Source: Bacteroidia bacterium (lineage in GTDB: Bacteria > Bacteroidota > Bacteroidia > AKYH767-A > OLB10). Taken from it: a stretch of 57,878 bases of DNA. Every line of letters starts with the position of its first letter. The stretch's first letter is position 1. The position numbers were made by a program, and so were the translations under genes. Location: assembly GCA_017995075.1 (NCBI GenBank), contig JAGOJO010000009.1, forward strand, positions 1 through 57,878, written 5' to 3'. This document shows, in pieces, positions 1-6,775 of the stretch. The notes beneath the pieces were generated by a model. The model saw only the letters and a program-made list of their open reading frames with translations, ran no database searches and was not told where the DNA came from.

Positions 1-908
1 CCTTTCACAAAGGCGGTGAGTGCTAAAGAGCCTGATGATTTTACGCCGTCAAATCCTTCTCTGAAAACACCGGGAACCATCGAAATGAAATTTTTAAATT
101 CATTTTGTTTTGCATTAAACTTGAGGTCCATAGTGATATCTTCCTTCGGCATCGCTACCCAGCCATCCATTCCGAGAAAAAGCTGGTTGAGTTGCACTTC
201 GTTTTCTTTGAAGGTGAATTTCATGTTTGGCATATCCATGTCGAGATCTGCCTTGAGATTTGTCTGTACCTGATGGAGATATTTAATTCCTCCATACCAT
301 AGATTAGTTGCCGAGGCTGTGGTTTTCGTTTTCAATACGAAGAGTTCCTGTGTAAAATCTCCGGATCCCTGGTGGTTCAGCTCATCCATGGTCATGCTGA
401 ATCCCATCGATGCATCGTCGTACATAACGGTTCCTTTTTCGATGCTGTAGGATTTAAGGGCTACCTTGAACTTAGATGGCTCTGAAGTAGTGGTTGCTGC
501 AGCAGAATCTGCCTTGGCGATATCCCAGTTGGCCCGACCATCTTTCAGCACCAGCAGGTTAATGAGGGGCTGATTCAAAAGGATTGATTCGATGTCGATT
601 TGTCCTCCGCCAATCACACTCATGATGTCAACCGTGAGCGAAAGTTCTTTCACAGTAGTAAGTGTATCTCCTTCAAATGGAGCATGTCCGACTACACTCA
701 GATTTTGTAGCGAAAGGGTAAAGTCGGGGAAGCTGCTGAGTATGGTCAGGTCGAAATCGCCAAAATCAACTTTCGCGTTGATGTTTTTATTCACTTCTTC
801 CTTGACCATCGCAACAATTTTGTCTTTGTAGATGATGGGAAGAATAACAGCGGCACCTAATACGAGAACCAGCAGCAGACCGAGGCCTATGAGGATTTTT
901 TTAACCAT
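1..908 (-). CDS. AsmA-like envelope protein, C-terminus cut by window edge
   Basis: The frame stays open from an ATG at 906-908 to the left edge, giving about 302 N-terminal residues. The start is one basic patch (MVKK) and a single hydrophobic membrane segment (about residues 4-26), so the protein is anchored in the inner membrane with its bulk in the periplasm. The following segment, with DFGDFDLTILSSFPDFTLSL near residue 50 and GRANWDI near residue 130, is typical of AsmA/TamB-related proteins: a short amphipathic motif and an N-W-D-I signature. This superfamily is thought to bridge the periplasm and help lipid or outer-membrane assembly. Family members usually exceed 600 residues, so more than half is probably missing. 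The next gene, aroC, lies upstream on the same strand with 100 bp between, and no promoter match was found there. Family assignment is good; the specific role is unknown. Confidence 0.8.
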   Translation of the reverse strand, partial: MVKKILIGLGLLLVLVLGAAVILPIIYKDKIVAMVKEEVNKNINAKVDFGDFDLTILSSFPDFTLSLQNLSVVGHAPFEGDTLTTVKELSLTVDIMSVIGGGQIDIESILLNQPLINLLVLKDGRANWDIAKADSAAATTTSEPSKFKVALKSYSIEKGTVMYDDASMGFSMTMDELNHQGSGDFTQELFVLKTKTTASATNLWYGGIKYLHQVQTNLKADLDMDMPNMKFTFKENEVQLNQLFLGMDGWVAMPKEDITMDLKFNAKQNEFKNFISMVPGVFREGFDGVKSSGSLALTAFVK

Positions 909-1008
909 GTCTAAAATGAATATGTTCGGGTGAGAACGCAAAATTCGGCAGAAATTGTGCCGTTTAAGCAGGGGAGAGGGAAGAGTTTATGAAAAGAGTA
1001 TGAACAGG

Positions 1009-2103
1009 TCAGATTTTCGCTGTATGGTTCAGCAGCCAATGATCGGCGAGTACGAGAGCGGCCATGCTTTCAACAATCGGGACAGCACGTGGCACTACGC
1101 AGGGATCGTGTCGGCCTTTTCCTTCCAGCGTTACGTTTTTCCCCTCTTTATCAACGGTTTCCTGTGGCTGTAGCAGGGTGGAGACGGGCTTGAAGGCTAC
1201 GTGGAAAACGATGTCGGATCCATTGCTGATACCGCCCTGAATACCTCCGCTATGGTTGGTGATTGTGCGGAAGCGCGGATGTCCGTTGGGATCAATTTCA
1301 GCTGTGAACCGGTCGTTGTGCTGACTGCCTTTGAGCTTTGCGCCTTCAAAACCACTGCCTATTTCGAAGCCTTTGACAGCATTGATGCCCATCATGGCTC
1401 CTGCAAGGTCGGCCTGTAGTTTATGAAAAACGGGTTCCCCGAGTCCGGCTGGAACATTTTTTACCACACAGGTGATCACTCCGCCCAGGGTATCGCCGTC
1501 TTTCTTTACTTCTTCAATCGCTTTGATCATCTCGGCAGCGGTGGAAGGGTCGGGACAGCGAACAGGTGAATGATCTACGGTCGATAAATCGAGTGAAGTA
1601 TAGGGAAGTGTTAATGCTACTGTACCGACTGCGCTCACAAATGCGGTGATGCTGATATGGGATTTCTCGAGGAGCAAGGCAGCTACGGCACCACCCATCA
1701 CACGGGCAGCAGTTTCGCGGGCCGAAGAGCGTCCACCACCACGGTGATCACGAAACCCGTATTTCTGGTCGTAGGTGTAATCGGCATGTCCGGGACGCCA
1801 GGCATTTTCAAGATGACTATAATCTCCCGGACGCTGATCCTTGTTCCGGATAAACATAGAAATTGGAGCACCGGTTGATTTTCCCTGATAGATACCACTC
1901 AACACTTCGGGCTCATCTGTTTCGTTTCGGGGAGATGTGAGGTAACTTTGTCCCGGGCGACGACGCTGCAATTGCTTCGAAATAAAATGCAGGTCGATTT
2001 CTAAACCGGCCGGACAACCATCAATCACCACACCAATACCCGGACCATGGGATTCACCAAAAGTTGTAATTCTGAAGAGTTGCCCGAAGGAGTTACCAGC
2101 CAT
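1009..2103 (-). CDS. aroC: Chorismate synthase
   Basis: Makes chorismate from 5-enolpyruvylshikimate-3-phosphate, the last step of the shikimate pathway, using reduced FMN. The 364-residue length fits the family. The N-terminal MAGNSFGQLFRITTFGESHG is the classic opening, followed by GVVIDGCPAG, RRRPGQS, RNKDQRPGDY and SGRxxARET-type segments (here GGGRSSARETAARV). The GGIQGGISNG motif near residue 285 and the RHDPCVVPRAVP motif near 325 are also present. An in-frame ATG 15 codons further upstream would add MAHALRMLHLSYLCF. I chose the ATG at 2101-2103 because it begins the conserved family start and because a TATCTTTG box ends exactly 4 bp before it; the longer start would overlap that promoter. 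A heptanucleotide array starts just beyond the promoter. Housekeeping gene, high confidence. Confidence 0.97.
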   Translation of the reverse strand: MAGNSFGQLFRITTFGESHGPGIGVVIDGCPAGLEIDLHFISKQLQRRRPGQSYLTSPRNETDEPEVLSGIYQGKSTGAPISMFIRNKDQRPGDYSHLENAWRPGHADYTYDQKYGFRDHRGGGRSSARETAARVMGGAVAALLLEKSHISITAFVSAVGTVALTLPYTSLDLSTVDHSPVRCPDPSTAAEMIKAIEEVKKDGDTLGGVITCVVKNVPAGLGEPVFHKLQADLAGAMMGINAVKGFEIGSGFEGAKLKGSQHNDRFTAEIDPNGHPRFRTITNHSGGIQGGISNGSDIVFHVAFKPVSTLLQPQETVDKEGKNVTLEGKGRHDPCVVPRAVPIVESMAALVLADHWLLNHTAKI

Positions 2104-2107
2104 GAAG

Positions 2108-2115
2108 CAAAGATA
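2108..2115 (-). promoter_or_regulatory. TATCTTTG -7 box of aroC
   Basis: On the minus strand TATCTTTG lies 4 bp before the aroC ATG. It matches the Bacteroidota -7 consensus TAnnTTTG perfectly. With transcription usually starting a few bases downstream of this box, the mRNA should have almost no leader. The heptamer array at 2151 onward begins just upstream of where the -33 element would be. Confidence 0.7.
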
Positions 2116-2150
2116 AGAAAGATGCAGCATCCGAAGAGCGTGGGCCACAA

Positions 2151-2417
2151 GCTACAGGCTACAGGCTACTGGCTACATGCTACTGGCTACAGGCTACTGG
2201 CTGCTGGCTGCTGGCTACAGGCTGCATGCTACAGGCTACAGGCACAGGCTACATGCTACATGCTACATGCTACAGGCTACTGACTACATGCTACAGGCTG
2301 CATGCTACATGCTACAGGCTGCATGCTATAGGCTAAAGGCTAAAATAGCTTGAGGCTTGAGGCATGCGGCTTGAGGCTTGAGGCTTGAGGCTTGCGGCTT
2401 GAGGCCAAGGGCCAAAG
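2151..2417. repeat. Heptanucleotide tandem array, about 38 units
   Basis: Reading in steps of seven from 2151, about 28 units follow GCTACAG, GCTACTG, GCTACAT, GCTGCTG or GCTGCAT (2151-2347). One unit is a 6-mer (2242) and one a 9-mer (2339). Eight units of the GCTTGAG/GCTTGCG type follow (2348-2403), then two GCCAAGG/GCCAAAG units. The first two bases of each heptamer (GC) are almost constant while the last four drift within a small set. Similar heptamers recur between and after the two downstream secreted genes (about 4270-4306 and 6141-6168). The gap 2104-2602 therefore holds the aroC promoter, this array, and the promoter of the next gene. Small open frames across the array are repeat artefacts. 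Confidence 0.93.
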
Positions 2418-2590
2418 GCGGACATCCGTGAGTTACATTGAATTCCCGGTTTATTTATCCAACCGGATAGTTGCTGAACGATGTAGGTAGTTGATGGAGC
2501 AGGTTGGTATTTTGTATTTAGTGGCATTAACTTTTCGTTTATTTTGGAGGAAACGAGCGGGCGGTTGCTGTTTTTATTTCGGCAAATTCT

Positions 2591-2598
2591 TATCTTTG
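2591..2598 (+). promoter_or_regulatory. TATCTTTG -7 box of the first secreted paralogue
   Basis: Perfect TAnnTTTG match ending 4 bp before the ATG at 2603. A TTG at 2565-2567 lies 23 bp upstream and is conserved at the same distance in the second copy (4419-4421 and 4445-4452), so it may be the -33 element. Confidence 0.65.
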
Positions 2599-2602
2599 GT
2601 AG

Positions 2603-4147
2603 ATGCGTTTGTTTCGATGTATATTTTGTTGGATGTTGTTGTTGCCGGGAATGGTGCAGGGGCAATTTCGCAATAACAACTGGGTGTTTGGAGATAGTAT
2701 TGGGATAAATTTTGACACTCCGGGGCAATTTTTTCAATGTGGAACAGCTTTCTGGCGAGGAACCGCAACTATTAGTAATTCACTTGGTGAATTACTATTT
2801 TATGGGGCAACTAGTAATGAGACAAATTCACATACAGGTCAACTACAAGAAGGCAAGTTGTTTAATAAGAATCACCAAAAAATGTTCAATGGTGATACAT
2901 TAGTGGGTCAAGAGCTATACCATAACATGATTATTCTACCCAAATCTGTAATGGATAGTACTTTTTATGTATTTGTTGCTGGAGTAACATTGCCTGATAC
3001 TGGTTTATGGTACAACGTTGTTGACATGAAGTTACAAGGTGGTCTTGGTCAGGTTGTTCAGAAAAATGTTCTTCTTGAACACCATCCGGTACAAGACATG
3101 CTAGCTGCTGTAAGGCACGGAAATGGTAAAGACTGGTGGTTGATAACAAGAAGATGGACTTATGCTCCCGGGTATGTTAAAAACAACGAGTTTTGGGTAT
3201 ATCTTGTTGACTCTTCTGGAATCTATCCACAACCAGTACAATTTGAAGGTGTTTCTCATTTTGACAATGCGGGTGATATGACTATAAACCCTGCCGGAGA
3301 TAAACTGGTTTTAACTGGCTTAGGGAGCCACATTGGTGTTTTTAACTTTAATCGGTGCACCGGAGCTATAAGTAATGAAGTAGTAGTAGAAATGTTTGAC
3401 CCTCCTGGAAGCTACTTTAAAGCATATTTTAGTGGATCCTTTTCACCCGATGGATCAAAATTGTATGCGTTGTCAAATCAAGCGATATATGATTCAACAA
3501 GTAAGTTGTATCAGTTTGACCTTACAGCACCGGATATAGCTGCCAGTCGTATACTCATTGATACATTTACTATTGACGCTTCACCAGCTTGCATGGAATT
3601 AGCTCCTGATGGTAAAATATACATCAGTAGTTTTTATATTGGTCCTGGAACAAATTGGCCCTACCCTGATACTTCCTGTTGGAATTATATCAACTCTAAT
3701 CTTAGTGTAATAAATTATCCCGATAGTAGTGGAACAGCTTGTGATTTTCAACCGTTCAGTTTTTATTTAAATGGGTCTCGTACCTACTTCGGCCTCCCCA
3801 ACAACCCCGATTACGAACTCGGTGCCTGGGTGGGTAGTCCGTGTGATACGTTAACTACAAACCTCACCCCCAACCCCTCTCCAGAGGCGAGGGGAGCGTG
3901 GATGCAGGCATGGTATAATCATGAATGGAATATGATACATGTGAATGCGGCGCAGTTGAAGGGAAAGAAAGGGGTGCTGCGGTTGTTTGATATGGAAGGA
4001 AGGATCGTTTTCGAAAAACCGGCGGAGGTGATTGCGGGTGGGTATTATACAACTGAGATCAATATGGAGAATCTGGCAAGTGGGGTGTACGTAATGAACC
4101 TGGTGACGGAGCAGGATAAAATTTCGAGTAAGGTTGGGAAATTTTAG
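2603..4147 (+). CDS. Secreted beta-propeller-like protein with T9SS sorting domain, copy 1
   Basis: 514 residues. An N-terminal signal peptide (MRLFRCIFCWMLLLPGMVQG, cleavage probably before QF) directs Sec export. The body (about residues 25-400) contains WVFGDSIGINFDTPG, GNGKDWWLITRRW and FSPDGSKLYALSN, the pattern of Bacteroidota repeat-propeller proteins related to YVTN/WD40 and LVIVD folds. Residues about 440-514 form a T9SS type A sorting domain (LRLFDMEGRIVFEK..., ending in VGKF). The protein is therefore probably secreted or surface-anchored by the type IX system; ligand and function are unknown. A translated palindromic repeat (LTPNPSPEARG) sits between body and sorting domain. The next gene is a tandem paralogue with nearly identical ends but a diverged middle. 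The middle of the gene is clearly AT-richer than its 3' end, suggesting a mosaic origin. Confidence 0.88.
   Translation: MRLFRCIFCWMLLLPGMVQGQFRNNNWVFGDSIGINFDTPGQFFQCGTAFWRGTATISNSLGELLFYGATSNETNSHTGQLQEGKLFNKNHQKMFNGDTLVGQELYHNMIILPKSVMDSTFYVFVAGVTLPDTGLWYNVVDMKLQGGLGQVVQKNVLLEHHPVQDMLAAVRHGNGKDWWLITRRWTYAPGYVKNNEFWVYLVDSSGIYPQPVQFEGVSHFDNAGDMTINPAGDKLVLTGLGSHIGVFNFNRCTGAISNEVVVEMFDPPGSYFKAYFSGSFSPDGSKLYALSNQAIYDSTSKLYQFDLTAPDIAASRILIDTFTIDASPACMELAPDGKIYISSFYIGPGTNWPYPDTSCWNYINSNLSVINYPDSSGTACDFQPFSFYLNGSRTYFGLPNNPDYELGAWVGSPCDTLTTNLTPNPSPEARGAWMQAWYNHEWNMIHVNAAQLKGKKGVLRLFDMEGRIVFEKPAEVIAGGYYTTEINMENLASGVYVMNLVTEQDKISSKVGKF
3860..3896. repeat. Palindromic dispersed repeat inside coding sequence, copy A
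   Basis: The core CCCCTCTCCAGAGGCGAGGG (3874-3893, then a final G) is a near-perfect inverted repeat, preceded by ACCTCACCCCCAA. Read in frame it gives NLTPNPSPEARGAW. From general knowledge, LTPNPSP-type translations recur across unrelated Bacteroidota proteins and intergenic regions, so I read this as a small mobile or spreading palindrome inserted in frame in a linker. Confidence 0.75.
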
Positions 4148-4173
4148 TCCAATGTACACTTGGAGACTTAAAC

Positions 4174-4205
4174 GCGGTGAGCGCGGCGGTCTCGCGGCGG
4201 GCGCA
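4174..4205. repeat. GC-rich repeat, uninterrupted copy
   Basis: GCGGTGAGCG followed directly by CGGCGGTCTCGCGGCGGGCG, a strongly GC-rich low-complexity element in AT-rich surroundings. The sister copy after the second paralogue (6001-6010 plus 6053-6074) is split by a 42-bp insertion, so this copy shows the unoccupied state. Confidence 0.7.
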
Positions 4206-4444
4206 GGGGAGTCATATGTAAAATACGTTAGGTCACAATCGTTCACTGAATACAATTATACCACTGCATAAGGCCAACAGCTTCAGGCTTGAAGCCAAAG
4301 GCCAACTACCGGGATTTTCATTGAATCCCCGGATTTTAATTCCAACCGATAGTCGCTGAACGATGTAGGTATTTGCAAAGGCTAGTTGGTGTTTTGATGG
4401 GAAGAAACGCACGGGCGGTTGCTATTTTGATTTCAGTTAATTCT

Positions 4445-4452
4445 TATCTTTG
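4445..4452 (+). promoter_or_regulatory. TATCTTTG -7 box of the second secreted paralogue
   Basis: Perfect TAnnTTTG match, 4 bp before the ATG at 4457, in the same arrangement as the first copy. Confidence 0.65.
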
Positions 4453-4456
4453 GTAG

Positions 4457-5974
4457 ATGCGATTGTTTCGATGTATATTTTGTTGGATGTTGTTGTTGCC
4501 GGGAATGGTGCAGGGGCAATATAATAACAATTACTGGGTATTTGGAGATAGTGCAGGGATTGATTGGTCTGGCAGTAGTCCAAATATGTTTTCAACTCAA
4601 GTCAAACATTTAAGAGGAAGTACCTCTATTGGAAATACAAATGGTTTAGTGGCATATGCTATTTTGAAGGAAACATTAGTTCCGGTAAATACTTGGGTGT
4701 GGAATAAACATCACAAACAAATGCAAAACGCAAACTATATAAATGCAGGAGGTTGGTATCATGATCAATTGTTTTTACCGGTACCAGGTTCAGATAGTCT
4801 TTTGTATCTGATAAGTTGCTGTGTAACTTCAGCCTGTCCGTACGGCTTATACTACACGCTGATTGATCTTAGTGCGAATAATGATTCAGGTGCGGTGATA
4901 CAAAAAAATGTGCCGTTGAATTCATATCCGGCTTTTGATGGACTCATGGCTGTGCAACACGGCAATGGAAGAGACTGGTGGATTTTGTTTCAACGGTGGA
5001 ACGGTGCAGGTACAGTCAGCTTTAATGATATTTTTGTTTATTTGGTTGACCCATCTGGTATTACTTTGCACTCTCAAATAAACGCCGGTGCTGGACATAA
5101 AACCGGAGGTGGTCATCTTTGTTTTAATTCAGATGGATCAAGATTTTCGGTTGTAACATGGACAAATTTAATTCAAGTATACAATTTTGATCGATGTTCC
5201 GGTTTAGTGACATCTTGGGTTACTATTCAACCAGAAAACACTGTTTTTACTACCTATTCTTTTAGCTGTTCGTTTTCTCCAAACGACTCATTGCTTTACG
5301 TCATTGAATATGGTCCAAACAACACTTTAAGTGAATTGCACCAATACAATTTGTATGCATCAAATATTCTAAACAGTAAATATGTTGTTTATACTTTCCC
5401 GCTTACAGAAAAAGAGGTTACAGACATGAAGTTAGCACCTGATGGAAAAATCTATTTGACTACTGCTGACGAACCGTTAATGACACCTCTCTACCCAGAT
5501 ACTGCTTTCACTTACATCAACAACAACCTCAGCGTAATCAACTACCCGGATTCATTAGGTGCTGCTTGTGACTTTCAACCTTTCAGTTTTAATTTAGGAG
5601 CAGGAAGAACCTATTTCGGTCTCCCCAACAATCCGGATTACGAATTAGGGGCGTGGGTGGGTAGTCCCTGTGATACATTAACGACAAACCTCACCCCCAA
5701 CCCCTCTCCAGAGGCGAGGGGAGCTTGGATGCAGGCATGGTATAATCATGAATGGAATATGATTCATGTGAATGCGGCGCAGTTGAAGGGAAAGAAAGGG
5801 ATGCTGCGGTTGTTTGATATGGAAGGAAGAATCGTTTTTGAAAAACCGGCGGAGGTGATTGCGGGTGGGTATTATACAACCGAGATCAATATGGAGAATC
5901 TGTCGAATGGGGTGTACGTAGTTAACCTGGTGACGGAGCAGGATAAAATTTCAGGGAAGGTTGGGAAATTTTAG
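4457..5974 (+). CDS. Secreted beta-propeller-like protein with T9SS sorting domain, copy 2
   Basis: 505 residues; tandem paralogue of the gene at 2603. The signal peptide is identical over its first 21 residues. The middle (about residues 25-370) keeps landmarks such as WVFGDSAGIDW, GNGRDWWILFQRW and FSPNDSLLYVIEY but is otherwise heavily diverged. From NNLSVINYPDS onward (about residue 355) the two proteins become nearly identical again through the T9SS type A domain ending VGKF. The same palindromic insert (LTPNPSPEARGAW) is present at the same place, so it predates the duplication. Likely secreted through T9SS; ligand unknown. The pattern of constant ends and variable core could come from gene conversion, or from selection on the core while ends are homogenised. 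Confidence 0.88.
   Translation: MRLFRCIFCWMLLLPGMVQGQYNNNYWVFGDSAGIDWSGSSPNMFSTQVKHLRGSTSIGNTNGLVAYAILKETLVPVNTWVWNKHHKQMQNANYINAGGWYHDQLFLPVPGSDSLLYLISCCVTSACPYGLYYTLIDLSANNDSGAVIQKNVPLNSYPAFDGLMAVQHGNGRDWWILFQRWNGAGTVSFNDIFVYLVDPSGITLHSQINAGAGHKTGGGHLCFNSDGSRFSVVTWTNLIQVYNFDRCSGLVTSWVTIQPENTVFTTYSFSCSFSPNDSLLYVIEYGPNNTLSELHQYNLYASNILNSKYVVYTFPLTEKEVTDMKLAPDGKIYLTTADEPLMTPLYPDTAFTYINNNLSVINYPDSLGAACDFQPFSFNLGAGRTYFGLPNNPDYELGAWVGSPCDTLTTNLTPNPSPEARGAWMQAWYNHEWNMIHVNAAQLKGKKGMLRLFDMEGRIVFEKPAEVIAGGYYTTEINMENLSNGVYVVNLVTEQDKISGKVGKF
5687..5723. repeat. Palindromic dispersed repeat inside coding sequence, copy B
   Basis: Same element as 3860-3896, with palindromic core at 5701-5721. The core is identical in both copies, while single-base differences occur just outside (AGCGTGG versus AGCTTGG), consistent with shared descent by gene duplication. 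Confidence 0.75.
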
Positions 5975-6010
5975 TCCAATGTACACTTGGAGGCTTAAAC
6001 GCGGTGAGCG

Positions 6011-6052
6011 CCCTTCGACTATTCGTTTATTTTTTATGGCGCTCAGGGACCA
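6011..6052. repeat. Dispersed CCCTTCGACT...GCTCAGGGACC element inserted in a GC-rich repeat
   Basis: The element has termini CCCTTCGAC and GCTCAGGGACC (CCCT/AGGG complementary ends) with a T-rich centre. A second member of the same 41-bp length lies at 36556-36596 with about eight differences, mostly in the centre. Comparison with the empty sister site at 4183/4184 shows a clean insertion of about 42 bp, with a one-base ambiguity at the edges. The rest of 5975-6208 holds the duplicated downstream flank and four heptamer units near 6141-6168. Confidence 0.8.
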
Positions 6053-6208
6053 CGGCGGTCTCGCGGCGGGCGCGGGGGAGTCATATGTAAAATTACGTTA
6101 GTTCACATTCGTTTACTAAATACAATTATACCACTGAATAAGGCCAATGGCTAAAGGCTTGAGGCCAACTTCCGGGAGTTCAAATCGGTACTATGAATAC
6201 AACTCCAC

Positions 6209-6697
6209 CTACGGTGTTGGTTTCAGGAGCATGATGAAATCGTTCATGAAATAGTTGTTGCCGATATCGAAATCTGCGATTTTTTCGATGGTAAATCCAT
6301 TTTTGAAATAGAAGTTGATAGAACGGTAGTTTTTTCTGTTTACGGTAAGGCGTACCGTGAGTACCGGGGCAAGTTGTTTCAGCATTTCGTTTAGTAAAAA
6401 TGTGCCTATGCCTTTGCCGTGATAGTGAGTGTCTACGTAGAATTTATGGAGGAAATAATGTCCGGGTTCGGTGGTGCTGAAGGAGCAATAGCCGATAGGT
6501 TGTTCGTTTTCGAGTAAGAGGTAGAAGTCCTGCCCTTCTGACATTTGTTGCTGTAAGGCCGGAGCAGAGTACATTTTATCGAGCATATAGCGGATTTGCT
6601 CTACAGTGATGATTTCGGGATAATATTGCATCCAGATTTTTTCGGCCAATGCGGCGATGGTTTCGGTGTCGGAGGGTGTCGCTTTTCTGATTTCCAT
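6209..6697 (-). CDS. GNAT family N-acetyltransferase
   Basis: 162 residues from ATG 6695-6697; a TTG three codons upstream is less likely. GNAT proteins move an acetyl group from acetyl-CoA to an amine. Seen here: the N-terminal MEIRKATPSDTETIAALAEKI, the beta4 region HYFLHKFYVDTHYHGKGIG with the acetyl-CoA pyrophosphate-binding loop HGKGIGTFLL (about residues 100-109), and the C-terminal RLTVNRKNYRSINFYFKNGF, where N-x3-S-x2-F-Y is the usual second CoA contact. The GFTIEKIADFDIGNNYFMNDFIM ending is common in Bacteroidota GNATs. The substrate is not predictable. It is divergent from the ABC-F gene, with about 80 bp between starts and a promoter box for each. Confidence 0.9.
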   Translation of the reverse strand: MEIRKATPSDTETIAALAEKIWMQYYPEIITVEQIRYMLDKMYSAPALQQQMSEGQDFYLLLENEQPIGYCSFSTTEPGHYFLHKFYVDTHYHGKGIGTFLLNEMLKQLAPVLTVRLTVNRKNYRSINFYFKNGFTIEKIADFDIGNNYFMNDFIMLLKPTP

Positions 6698-6703
6698 AGG
6701 GCT

Positions 6704-6711
6704 CAAAGTTA
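6704..6711 (-). promoter_or_regulatory. TAACTTTG -7 box of the GNAT gene
   Basis: Minus-strand TAACTTTG fits TAnnTTTG and ends 6 bp before the ATG, again predicting a very short leader. Confidence 0.55.
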
Positions 6712-6763
6712 AAGGGAAAGGACATTTCCGAGGGCGGTTCTACAGAAATAGCCCCTTAAATTG

Positions 6764-6771
6764 TACCTTTG
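6764..6771 (+). promoter_or_regulatory. TACCTTTG -7 box of the ABC-F gene
   Basis: Perfect TAnnTTTG match ending 4 bp before the ATG at 6776. It lies inside the longer open frame that would start at TTG 6761, which argues for the ATG as the true start. Confidence 0.68.
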
Positions 6772-6775
6772 CGCT

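Larger units (their letters stand above)
4148..4456. other. Intergenic spacer duplicated with the secreted genes
   Basis: 309 bp between the two paralogues. Its left half (4148-4260) matches the sequence after copy 2 (5975-6140). Its right half (about 4300-4456) matches the sequence before copy 1 (about 2430-2602), including GCTGAACGATGTAGGTA, GGGCGGTTGCT and the TATCTTTG promoter. So the duplicated unit includes flanks on both sides. It also holds a few GC-rich and heptamer repeat units. No gene is seen. Confidence 0.8.

Noticed and set aside
2151..2417. Possible CRISPR array
   Set aside because: Units are 7 bp with no spacers, unlike CRISPR repeats of 23-47 bp with unique spacers; no cas genes.
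2040..2440. Short proteins read from the heptamer region on both strands
   Set aside because: They translate the repeat (7-residue periodic sequence) and do not look like genes.
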